Shown: positions 8,316 through 16,000 of the stretch, piece after piece
Numbering within the stretch: the stretch's first letter is position 1
Layout of the letters: every line of letters begins with the position of its first letter
Source of the DNA: Clostridium sp. CAG:510
GTDB taxonomy: Bacteria; Bacillota; Clostridia; Lachnospirales; Lachnospiraceae
DNA: 22,179 bases
Assembly: GCA_000434615.1 (NCBI GenBank)
Contig: FR880840.1
Span: forward strand, 15,698 to 37,876
Direction: 5' to 3'
Program-made: the position numbers and the translations under genes
Notes under the pieces: generated by a model
Seen by the model: the letters and a program-made list of their open reading frames with translations, nothing else
Told to the model about the DNA's origin: nothing
Database searches by the model: none

Positions 8316-9005
8316 ATGTCAGAACATACAAATAAACATATGGAGCAGCTCTTTCTATCCCAGGTAAACAGACCGGATGTAAAGCAGTTTGCCCAGAAAA
8401 AATCCATGCCATACCGGGAGCTTATGTCTTATTACCGGTGTGCCATGATGGAGGTAGAAACAAAATTCAGTGTTCTTAATGAGGAATTGTCCATGCAATA
8501 TGACCGCAATCCCATTGAGACCATAAAGACCAGGCTGAAATCACCGGAAAGTATTCTTGAAAAATGTTACCGGAAGGGCATCAGTGTAACTACGGAAAGT
8601 ATCGAACAGAATCTGTTTGATATTGCCGGTGTGCGTATCATCTGTTCCTTCCCTTCCGACATTTATATGCTTTCCGAGGCATTCTTAAAACAGGATGATA
8701 TTGAGCTGATTGCGAAAAAGGACTATATAGAGCATCCGAAGGACAACGGTTACCGCAGTCTGCATCTGATTGTGGAAACGCCGATTTTCCTTCACAACCA
8801 GAAGAAGCTCATGAAGGTGGAGGTACAGTTCCGCACCATTTCCATGGACTGGTGGGCGAGTCTGGAGCACAAAATCCGCTACAAAAAGGACTACACCATC
8901 ACGGAAGAAACAGCCCATGATCTGAAGCAGTGCGCGGAGGTCAGCGCCATGCTGGATGCCCGTATGGAAGCCATCCATAAAAAGGTGGAGAATACCGGAG
9001 ATTGA
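8316..9005 (+). CDS. small alarmone synthetase, RelQ/YjbM-type GTP pyrophosphokinase
   Basis: The 229-residue protein consists of a RelA/SpoT synthetase domain with flanking helices and lacks the HD hydrolase, TGS and ACT domains of long RSH proteins. Diagnostic motifs are R-L-K-S-P-E-S-I-L-E-K (73-83), D-I-A-G-V-R-I-I-C (102-110), K-D-Y-I-E-H-P-K-D-N-G-Y-R-S-L-H (135-150), V-E-V-Q-F-R-T (168-174) and W-A-S-L-E-H-K-I (180-187). It should transfer pyrophosphate from ATP to GTP/GDP, making (p)ppGpp. The ATG at 8316 is conventional, but AAAGGGG at 8295-8301 is better spaced (8 bp) for the in-frame TTG at 8310, so the true start may be two codons earlier. It lies between the cupin gene and the T-box-controlled transporter. 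No terminator is evident after it. Confidence 0.9.
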   Translation: MSEHTNKHMEQLFLSQVNRPDVKQFAQKKSMPYRELMSYYRCAMMEVETKFSVLNEELSMQYDRNPIETIKTRLKSPESILEKCYRKGISVTTESIEQNLFDIAGVRIICSFPSDIYMLSEAFLKQDDIELIAKKDYIEHPKDNGYRSLHLIVETPIFLHNQKKLMKVEVQFRTISMDWWASLEHKIRYKKDYTITEETAHDLKQCAEVSAMLDARMEAIHKKVENTGD

Positions 9006-9049
9006 TGTTATTTAATGCAAATATCTAAAAAAAGTATTAAAAAAAACTG

Positions 9050-9078
9050 TTGACAAATGCTTTTCAAAAGACTATTGT
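9050..9078 (+). promoter_or_regulatory. sigma-A promoter of the T-box/cstA unit
   Basis: A consensus -35 TTGACA (9050-9055) is followed after 17 bp by TATTGT (9073-9078). Transcription would begin near 9085, just before the first T-box stem, matching where the leader must start. Confidence 0.75.
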
Positions 9079-9087
9079 ATAGTCAAT

Positions 9088-9460
9088 TCAACAAGCAAAT
9101 GCGAGGAACAGGAAATGACTTCCCCTTATCACCGCTTACAGAAAGCCGTAAATTGTGAGAATCGGCAGCAAGGAATGGGAGGGCCCTCACCTGCGAGCTG
9201 CTTTTATGAAAGACGCATCATTCCGTGAGAAACGTCAAAGCTTTTACCAGCCGTCAAAGGAATGCTTGATGTATCGTGTCCAGTAGTGAAAGCCGGTATC
9301 CACCGTTAAAGGGACATGTCTTCTGACAGATTTGATGTTCAGGTGACAGGAGAGAGGTCGGGCAACCGGCAAACAAAGTGGTAACGCGGAAGTAATGTAA
9401 ATGATAAACCTTCGTCTTTGTACAGAATCCATGGGATGATGTATGGGACGGAGGTTTTTT
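9088..9460 (+). promoter_or_regulatory. T-box riboswitch leader upstream of cstA (specifier read as CUC, Leu)
   Basis: This non-coding stretch shows T-box hallmarks in order. Stem I has base helix CAGG/CCTG (9109-9112 with 9090-paired strand at 9190-9193), an upper helix CTTCCC/GGGAGG (9119-9124 with 9177-9182), an AG-rich distal bulge CAGAAAGC (9139-9146) and a GTGAGAATCGG distal loop. The T-box itself is TGGTAACGCG at 9379-9388, preceded by AAAG. A competing terminator follows at 9407-9460. The 3' side of the specifier loop reads GCC-CTC-A (9183-9189). The codon just before the conserved purine is CTC, pointing to tRNA-Leu(GAG). The UGGU bulge pairs with a discriminator A and CCA end, which fits tRNA-Leu. 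GCC (Ala) is a less likely alternative reading. Uncharged tRNA should favour readthrough into cstA. Confidence 0.88.
9407..9460 (+). terminator. T-box-controlled intrinsic terminator
   Basis: AACCTTCGTC (9407-9416) pairs with GACGGAGGTT (9447-9456) with one G-U pair, followed directly by a T run. Its left arm also contains the CTTCGTCTTTGT strand needed for the antiterminator with the T-box at 9375-9392, so the two structures exclude each other. Confidence 0.85.
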
Positions 9461-9576
9461 ATTGCTTTATATAAGCAATAAAGCCCTCCGGGCAGGAGCG
9501 CCCTGCGGCGGAGTGGAATTATGTCGCTGAAGCGACCCACCGCAGGCGGAGAATCCTGCAAAGCAGGATTCTTCCT
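9461..9576 (+). repeat. chain of hairpins between the T-box terminator and cstA, repeat-like element
   Basis: Consecutive perfect or near-perfect hairpins fill this stretch: ATTGCTT/AAGCAAT at 9461-9479; CTCC..GCAGG with CCTGC..GGAG at 9485-9513; GTCGCT-GA-AGCGAC at 9523-9536; and GAATCCTGC-AAA-GCAGGATTC at 9551-9571. CCTGCGG at 9502-9508 can instead pair with CCGCAGG at 9540-9546, enclosing the GTCGCT hairpin, so two folds are possible. It is GC-rich compared with its surroundings and ends about 15 bp before the cstA ribosome site. It may be an interspersed palindromic repeat or an additional leader control; neither is proven. Confidence 0.65.
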
Positions 9577-9604
9577 TAATAAAAAGAAAAGAGGAGAAGT
9601 AATT

Positions 9605-11341
9605 ATGAACACACTTGTAATCGTATTAATCGCAGCAGTTGTTTTGGTAGCAGCGTATGTATTTTACGGACGCTGGCTGGCAAACAAATGGGGTATTGAT
9701 CCGAAAGCAGAAACACCCGCTGTCAAGTTCAAGGACGGCAAAGACTATGTACCTACAAACGGGTGGACCGTTTTCAGCCATCAGTTTTCATCCATCGCGG
9801 GCGCAGGCCCTGTCACCGGTGCCATTCAGGCAGCAGCTTTCGGCTGGTTACCGGTTCTGCTCTGGGTTCTGATCGGCGGCGTATTCTTCGGTGCCGTTAC
9901 CGACTTTGGTGCCCTGTATGCATCTGTTAAAAACGAAGGCAAGTCCATGGGTATGCTGATTGAAAAATACATCGGCAAATTCGGACGTAAGATTTTCCTT
10001 TTGTTCTGCTGGTTATTTACTTTGATTGTTACCGCAGCTTTCGCCGATATGGTAGCCGGAACCTTCAATGCGTATACCGTAGTGGACGGAACCACACAGT
10101 TAGCCGACGCCGCAAAGACCAACGGCGCAGCCGGTATGGTTTCCATCATGTTCATGGTATTCGCTGTTGTATTTGGTTTAATCCAGAAGAAGTTCAACCT
10201 TTCCGGCTGGAAAGAGGCAGCGCTCGGTATTCTTTGCATCATTGCTTCCTTTGCCATCGGTATGAACTTCCCGTTAATCTTCAACAAAGATACCTGGAGC
10301 TACATCACCTTTGTTTATATTTTCTTCGCAGCCGTACTTCCTATGTGGCTCTTAAAGCAGCCCCGTGACTATATGACGACATTCATGTTTATCTGCATGA
10401 TTGCCGGTGCGGTCATCGGACTTTTCGTAGCACATCCTACGATGAACCTTCCTGTATTTACAGGCTTTACCAACGATAAATTAGGAACTCTGTTCCCCAT
10501 TCTGTTTGTAACCGTTGCCTGTGGTGCCGTTTCCGGTTTCCACAGCCTGGTTTCCTCCGGTACTTCCTCAAAGACCGTTGAGAATGAAAAGGATATGTTA
10601 AAGGTTGGCTACGGCGCCATGGTTCTGGAAAGCTTACTGGCTGTACTTGCCCTTTGTGTTGCCGGTGCGGCAGCCGCTGCAGACGGAACTGCAGCAGCAG
10701 GTACTCCGTTCCAGATTTTCAGCCGCGGTGTTGCAGGCTTCTTTGAAATGTTCGGTGTGCCCGTTTATGTGGCAACCGTATTCATGACCATGTGTGTATC
10801 CGCTCTGGCTCTTACCAGCCTGGATGCTGTTGCACGTATCGGCCGTATGAGCTTCCAGGAACTCTTCAGCGTAGACGATATGGAGCATGCCGCTCCCTGG
10901 AGAAAGCTTTTATGTAATACCTATTTCTCCACCATCGTTACCCTGCTTTGCGGTTATGTGCTGACCAAAATCGGCTATGCAAACATCTGGCCGCTGTTTG
11001 GTTCCGCAAACCAGTTATTAAGCGCTCTGGTACTGATTACCCTCTGCGTATTCTTAAAGGTAACCGGCCGCAGCAACAAGATGCTGTTCCCGCCCCTTAT
11101 CATTATGCTTTGCGTAACCTTTACCGCTCTGGTACAGCGTCTTATCGCTATGGTTAAGGCCATCCAGAATGCGGCAGCCGTTACCATTCCCGCAGGCGAA
11201 ACCACCTGGGGCAAGGTATTCATTGCCAACGGCTTGCAGTTAATCATCGCTGTCCTGCTTATCGTTCTTGGTCTTATCATTGTCGTAAACTCCACCAAGA
11301 GCTACGCCAAGAGCAAGAAGAACTCCGAAAAGGCAGCTTAA
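9605..11341 (+). CDS. cstA: CstA-family transporter (carbon starvation/pyruvate transporter family)
   Basis: The start is the ATG at 9605 with AGAGGAGAAG about 6-8 bp upstream; an in-frame ATG at 9521 lies inside the hairpin chain and is rejected. The 578-residue product is highly hydrophobic with roughly 14-16 membrane helices. The CstA N-terminal signature is clear: F-S-S-I-A-G-A-G-P-V-T-G-A-I (61-74), F-G-W-L-P-V-L-L-W (79-87) and G-G-V-F-F-G-A-V-T-D-F (91-101). It also carries S-G-F-H-S-L-V-S-S-G-T-S-S-K-T, typical of the family. E. coli homologues take up pyruvate and have been linked to peptide use; this shorter form is usual in Firmicutes. Codons end in C or T far more than in neighbouring genes, suggesting high expression. 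Control by a leucine-type T-box hints at a link to leucine or branched-chain metabolism. The true substrate is unknown. Confidence 0.93.
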   Translation: MNTLVIVLIAAVVLVAAYVFYGRWLANKWGIDPKAETPAVKFKDGKDYVPTNGWTVFSHQFSSIAGAGPVTGAIQAAAFGWLPVLLWVLIGGVFFGAVTDFGALYASVKNEGKSMGMLIEKYIGKFGRKIFLLFCWLFTLIVTAAFADMVAGTFNAYTVVDGTTQLADAAKTNGAAGMVSIMFMVFAVVFGLIQKKFNLSGWKEAALGILCIIASFAIGMNFPLIFNKDTWSYITFVYIFFAAVLPMWLLKQPRDYMTTFMFICMIAGAVIGLFVAHPTMNLPVFTGFTNDKLGTLFPILFVTVACGAVSGFHSLVSSGTSSKTVENEKDMLKVGYGAMVLESLLAVLALCVAGAAAAADGTAAAGTPFQIFSRGVAGFFEMFGVPVYVATVFMTMCVSALALTSLDAVARIGRMSFQELFSVDDMEHAAPWRKLLCNTYFSTIVTLLCGYVLTKIGYANIWPLFGSANQLLSALVLITLCVFLKVTGRSNKMLFPPLIIMLCVTFTALVQRLIAMVKAIQNAAAVTIPAGETTWGKVFIANGLQLIIAVLLIVLGLIIVVNSTKSYAKSKKNSEKAA

Positions 11342-11365
11342 AAGCAAAAGACTTAAGAGCAAAAT

Positions 11366-11383
11366 CAGGCAGGACACTGCCTG
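11366..11383 (+). other. short hairpin after cstA
   Basis: CAGGCAG-GACA-CTGCCTG forms a perfect 7-bp stem 25 bp after the cstA stop. No T run follows, so it is more likely a 3'-end stabilising structure or a pause site than a terminator. Confidence 0.5.
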
Positions 11384-11414
11384 ACAGACTTAGCTTTCTT
11401 GTAATCAATATAGA

Positions 11415-11461
11415 GGCAAAACCCCGGTTTCGTTTCAGGTGAGACCGGGGTTTTGTTTTGC
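11415..11461. terminator. bidirectional terminator between convergent cstA and XRE genes
   Basis: CAAAACCCCGGT and ACCGGGGTTTTG form a perfect 12-bp stem around a loop of about 15 nt. There is a T-rich tail on the + strand and an A-rich mirror that serves the - strand. It lies between the ends of cstA (+) and the XRE gene (-), so it can stop both. Confidence 0.88.
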
Positions 11462-11488
11462 CGTGGATTAGGGTGTTCTGGTTAAAAA

Positions 11489-11827
11489 CTATATCATATA
11501 AGGAAGAACATCGGAAATGAATTTGTCTAATACGGAAAGCTGACTGGTTGTAAGAGGTTCTATATCATGTATGATTTTCTCTAAAAGTTCTGAATTGTCA
11601 TTAACGGAAGTGTCTTCGATTACAATAATGTTTTCAATACCGACATGAAATATGGTGCATGCAAGAATAATCTTTTCGATTGTAAAGTTTCGTTCTCCCC
11701 GCTCCAACTGCGCATAATACTGGGTATCCAGATACAGGGCGTTAGCCAGCTGTTCCTGTGTCATATTATTTAATAAACGGTATTTTTTTATGTTCTGTGC
11801 TATGGAATTTGTGGCTTTATTTTTCAT
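11489..11827 (-). CDS. XRE-family helix-turn-helix repressor
   Basis: Read on the minus strand, the ATG at 11827 follows a GAGGT site by 7 bp and gives 112 residues; a longer frame from 11884 adds a Cys-rich lead that looks spurious. Residues about 8-65 are an HTH_3 domain: I-A-Q-N-I-K-K-Y-R, M-T-Q-E-Q-L-A-N-A-L, then the recognition helix region Y-A-Q-L-E-R-G-E-R-N. The C-terminal 45 residues are acidic and helical, perhaps for dimerisation. It is transcribed away from the WYL-headed operon, with direct repeats in the region between them. It resembles small repressors that guard accessory islands, and a role in controlling the neighbouring cluster is inferred from position only. Confidence 0.88.
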   Translation of the reverse strand: MKNKATNSIAQNIKKYRLLNNMTQEQLANALYLDTQYYAQLERGERNFTIEKIILACTIFHVGIENIIVIEDTSVNDNSELLEKIIHDIEPLTTSQLSVLDKFISDVLPYMI

Positions 11828-11888
11828 GGCATCTACCTCATCTATTAAATAACATATCCGACAAAAATAATGTTTTGCAGACAATCTA

Positions 11889-11940
11889 TGCTATATATAC
11901 CCTTGCAAATAGCTATACCTTGCTATATAATTCTTGTAAA
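11889..11940. repeat. pair of ~20-bp direct repeats upstream of the XRE gene
   Basis: Copy 1 (11889-11909) and copy 2 (11921-11940) share TGCTATATA, then a CTTG-C/T-AAA block. A shorter partial copy, GCTATACCTTG, lies between them (11912-11922). The full copies start 32 bp apart, about three helical turns, so bound proteins would sit on one face of the DNA. The position just upstream of the XRE gene on the minus strand suits an autoregulatory operator, an inference. Confidence 0.5.
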
Positions 11941-12012
11941 AGATACAAAGATTGACATGAAATCAGCAAAATAATTAAAAAATAAGAGTATATATGTACT
12001 ATTTCGGAAGAA

Positions 12013-12057
12013 GTCAGTACATAACTGACAATATTTGTCTATGTCATTTGCTACAAT
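12013..12057 (+). promoter_or_regulatory. extended -10 promoter of the WYL operon with overlapping palindromic operator
   Basis: TGCTACAAT at 12049-12057 is an extended -10 element, 32 bp before the WYL start codon. Immediately upstream are two perfect inverted repeats that overlap: GTCAGT-ACATA-ACTGAC (12013-12029) and GACAA-TAT-TTGTC (12027-12039), plus a further TGTCA at 12042-12046. TGACA/TGTCA half-sites thus cover the -35 region, the expected place for a repressor. The WYL protein is the likely ligand. Confidence 0.6.
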
Positions 12058-12088
12058 GCCTTTATCAAAGCTAAACGGAGGTCGCCTG

Positions 12089-13051
12089 ATGGAGTATGAA
12101 GGTAGTGACAAAGTAAATCGTGTTCTTGGCATTTATACTAAGCTACTGAACGGTGCAGTGATTAACAAAGCGGAAGAAGCGCAATGTTATGGTGTAAATG
12201 AAAGAAGTATCCAACGCGACATTGACGATATAAGAGACTTTCTGGATACCCAGTCAGTAGAAAAAGGTGAAGTAAATTCTGTTATTTACGATAGAGTAAA
12301 AAAGGGTTATTGTATGGAGACCATTTATAAGGTTAAGCTGACCAACAGTGAAATTCTTGCACTCTGTAAAATTCTACTGGACAGCAGGGCTTTCACCAAA
12401 GAGGAAATGACAGGCATGCTCCAACGTATGATTGACTGCTGCGTACCCAAGAGCAATCAGAAACTGGTGAAGGATTTAATCTCCAACGAAGAATTTCATT
12501 ATGTGGAACCAAGGCATAAAACGGAATTTTTAGATACCATGTGGGACATCGGACAGGCAATCCGGTCCTCTAAATACATAGAAATCGAATATACCAGAAT
12601 GATGGACAAGAAGACGGTGAAACGAAAAATTAAACCCGTTGCCATTATGTTTTCTGAGTACTACTTTTATGTCACCGCTTTTATTGATGACGAAAAGGTA
12701 CGGGAGAACTTCGATGTGATTAACGATTCTTTTCCTACCATTTACCGTATAGATCGCATTCAAAGCTTGGAGGTATTGGAGGAACGATTCCATATACCGT
12801 ATGCCAGCCGGTTTGAAGAAGGTGAGTTCCGAAAACGCGTGCAGTTCATGTACGGCGGTAAGCTGCAGAAGGTACGTTTTAAGTATTCGGGACCGGACAT
12901 AGATGCCGTTCTCGACAGACTTCCCACTGCAGTAATTGAAAGCGAAGAAAATGGTATTTATACCGTGAAGGCGGAAGTGTTCGGCAAGGGAATCGATATG
13001 TGGTTCCGGAGCCAGGGGGAGAATGCATTTGCCATTCAATATATAAAGTAA
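12089..13051 (+). CDS. WYL-domain transcriptional regulator
   Basis: I chose the ATG at 12089 because CGGAGGT sits 6 bp upstream; earlier in-frame TTG and ATG codons (12035, 12041) lie within the promoter. The 320-residue protein has an N-terminal winged helix (about 1-75, with A-Q-C-Y-G-V-N-E-R-S-I-Q-R-D-I), a helical linker, a WYL domain (about 150-232, with I-E-I-E-Y, K-P-V-A-I-M-F, S-E-Y-Y-F-Y-V and Y-R-I-D-R-I) and a C-terminal WCX-like extension to the end. The W of the name-giving motif is Tyr here, a common variant. WYL regulators such as BrxR and CapW repress antiphage operons and are thought to sense nucleic acid or nucleotides. The dynamin gene begins 12 bp downstream and shares the transcript, so the regulator probably controls the whole cluster and itself. 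Confidence 0.93.
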   Translation: MEYEGSDKVNRVLGIYTKLLNGAVINKAEEAQCYGVNERSIQRDIDDIRDFLDTQSVEKGEVNSVIYDRVKKGYCMETIYKVKLTNSEILALCKILLDSRAFTKEEMTGMLQRMIDCCVPKSNQKLVKDLISNEEFHYVEPRHKTEFLDTMWDIGQAIRSSKYIEIEYTRMMDKKTVKRKIKPVAIMFSEYYFYVTAFIDDEKVRENFDVINDSFPTIYRIDRIQSLEVLEERFHIPYASRFEEGEFRKRVQFMYGGKLQKVRFKYSGPDIDAVLDRLPTAVIESEENGIYTVKAEVFGKGIDMWFRSQGENAFAIQYIK

Positions 13052-13063
13052 GGAGACACAGAA

Positions 13064-16000
13064 ATGTTCGAAAGATTAAAACTTGATATGAGTAAAGTAT
13101 ATCCTACATTGGTTGTATCTACTATGAGCAGTGGAAAATCAACACTTATCAATGCATTGGTTGGAACGGACTTATTACCCAGCATGAATAGGGCCTGTAC
13201 AGCCAAAGCGGTTGCTGTATTGGATAATGACCTAAAAACGCAGTTTGCAATTCATGCCGTAGATGAAAATGGAAATTACTCCTATATAGAACAGGCTACG
13301 AAGCAAGTCATAGCCGAGTATAATAAATCGAACAAAACATCTGAAATGGTAGTAGAAGGAGAAATTCAAGGCATAAGAAACAGTAAAAAATCAATGCTTC
13401 TCATAGACACACCCGGTATAAATAACGGCATGGATTCGGCACATGAAATGATAACCAGACAAGTTTTAGAAGACTACTCGGAAGGGTTAATACTGTATGT
13501 TATTAATGCACAGCAGATAGGAACGAACGACGATAGCTTATTTCTCACATACATTGCACAAAAGCTGAAGGAAAGCCCTGAATTTAGTATTCTGTTTGCT
13601 GTGAATAAGATGGACTTAATTGACCCTGAAAGAGAAAATCCAGAGGAATTAATAGAAAATTGTAAAAATTATATTGAATCAAAGGGTATTTCAGCTCCTA
13701 TTATAATTCCAATATCAGCAGTTAGTGCGCTATTGTTCAAGAAAGTATTACAGAATCAGCCACTGTCAAAAAAAGAAGAGAGGGATTTTATTAAAAATTA
13801 TAGGCAGTTCCGAAGAAAAGGATTTTCACTACAGGACTATGTAGATTTATTAAGGGGGGGAACATTAAGTGAAAGGATAGAAATTGGCGGAGAAATATAT
13901 AAACGGGCACAGATATATGCTGCATTGGAAAATACGGGAATTTCATTCCTTGAAAAACAAATGGATGAAATTATGACAAAGTCATTTCATATGTCTGCAC
14001 CTAAGATCAGCTTCATTAAAGAAAATGATAATCCTGATATGGCATCGAAAAAAGAAACACAAGTAAATAAAGAAGGAGATAAAGATATGGTTAAGGTACA
14101 AATAAGTTATAATCCATATACCGTAAGAACGGATTTGCTGATTAATGGAAAGAAGATGAATGAGGAAGTTTCTCCATTGTCTTATATCAACGGCAGAAGG
14201 CTGCAGGAGTGGATTGAACCCAGGGAAAATTGGCCGGGGATTTTCAAAACTCTCAGAACAAGTGTCGGCGATGGACAGATTACCATCGAATTTACGGGAA
14301 CGTCCGGTGATTTTCAGGATGTGGTTTATGCAAAGGATAATTTTGGAACACAGTGTTTTAGTAAAATAGAATTAATTCATAAAAATAAAGAAACAGCTCA
14401 AAATTCGGATCCGTACAGCAAAATTATTAAATTAAAAGAATTATACCAGGAATTACAGGAGGGACCGGTTGAAGAATTCAAAACACCGGATATTCAAAAG
14501 AATTTTGAAGCAGCAATGGATTCTGAATTCAAAATTGTAGTAATTGCACCTATGAGCAGTGGTAAGTCTACCCTTATTAATGCCATTATTGGGCGAGATA
14601 TACTTCCGGCAGTAAACCAGGCTACCACGGCCGTAATTACGGAAATAAAAGATAATGACAACCTTCAGGATTTTATTGCCAATGCGGATGATAAGTATGG
14701 AAACAATGTTGTGGAAAATCAAAAGGCGACAAAGGAGCTGATATCCGAACTAAATTATAGAAAGGATCCTAATGACCCGGAGGGTAAAGAAGCGCTGATT
14801 CATTTGGTAAAGCTGGAGGGGCCGATTCCAGGTCTTCCTTCAGATGTATTAAGTACTGTTTTTGTGGATACTCCGGGAGGAAACAATTTCCAGAACAAAG
14901 AACACGAGCTTATGATGGATGAATCTATAAATGATGAGAATAAAAGTTTAATCCTTTATGTGTTTAATGGAGCACAGCTTGGAACGAATGATAGCAACAT
15001 TATATTGAAAAAAATTGCTAATGCTATGAAGAATAGTACCAATGGAAAACAGTCAAGGGATCGCTTTTTGTTTGTTGCTAACCGAATGGATGAGTATGAT
15101 ACAGAAAAAGAGAAATATGAAGATGTGATTGAACACACAATTCTTGAACAATTGAAACATTGTGGGATTACAGAACCTAATTTGTTTCTGGGATCAGCAC
15201 AGACGGCTAAATTGATACGTATGCTTGAGAACGGAGAACAGCTTTCGAAAAATGAAAGACTTAATTTGCGTACGCTTGTGGAATGTTTTAACAGTAAAGA
15301 ATGTATGTTATCGAAGTATGCTTCTTTATCCACTTCTGTAAAAAATGAGCTCGAAAAAAAGGCAGAACAGTATGCAGAAATGGGGAAAAAGATAAGAGAG
15401 AAAAATGATACAAAAGAACCAAATGAAAGCGAATATAAAGCTGCTGAAATCAATAGCGGTATTCCGGCAATTGAATTGGCAATCAAGGAATATCTGGAAA
15501 AATATGCAATTGCCATCAAAATTAAAACGGCGCATGATACTTTCATGAAAAAAGTTATTGAGAGAAATATGATTAATAACTGTGAAGCGGAGTGGGCAAA
15601 GTCTCAGGAAAGTTTCGATGCAATTAAGGAAGAGCTTCAGCAAAAACAGGAAAAATATGATTACAGTAAAAAACAGGAGGAATTTAGGGATAAAGTTGAA
15701 CATATCGAATTAGATACACAATTTATCGAGAATGAGAAGGCAATAATAATTCAAAAAATTGATAAACTGGGGTGTGATGGTGATGATGAGATAGAGCTTG
15801 AAAAGGCAGATTATTATCTAGAAAAGTTTAGGCAGGATGTATTCAGCATAGGTGAAGAGGCAAAGGAGGTTCTGGATAATGCATTCAATAACGGGGTATT
15901 AGCCGTTTGTCAAATTATAATTCAGGAATATTCGCAATACATTCAAGAATTAAATCAGGATGGAGTTTTTAATGTTGGTAACTATGATATGAGACAGACA

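Noticed and set aside
9521..9604. 28 extra N-terminal codons for CstA from an ATG at 9521
   Set aside because: They fall in the hairpin chain, lack a ribosome site, and the CstA membrane helix begins right after the ATG at 9605.
12530..13039. Minus-strand open frame of 169 codons inside the WYL gene
   Set aside because: Entirely opposite the WYL domain, no ribosome site, no recognisable fold.
14956..15546. Minus-strand open frame of 196 codons, hydrophobic, opposite the dynamin gene
   Set aside because: Hydrophobicity comes from reading A-rich Lys/Glu codons backwards (Phe/Leu/Ser); no start signal.
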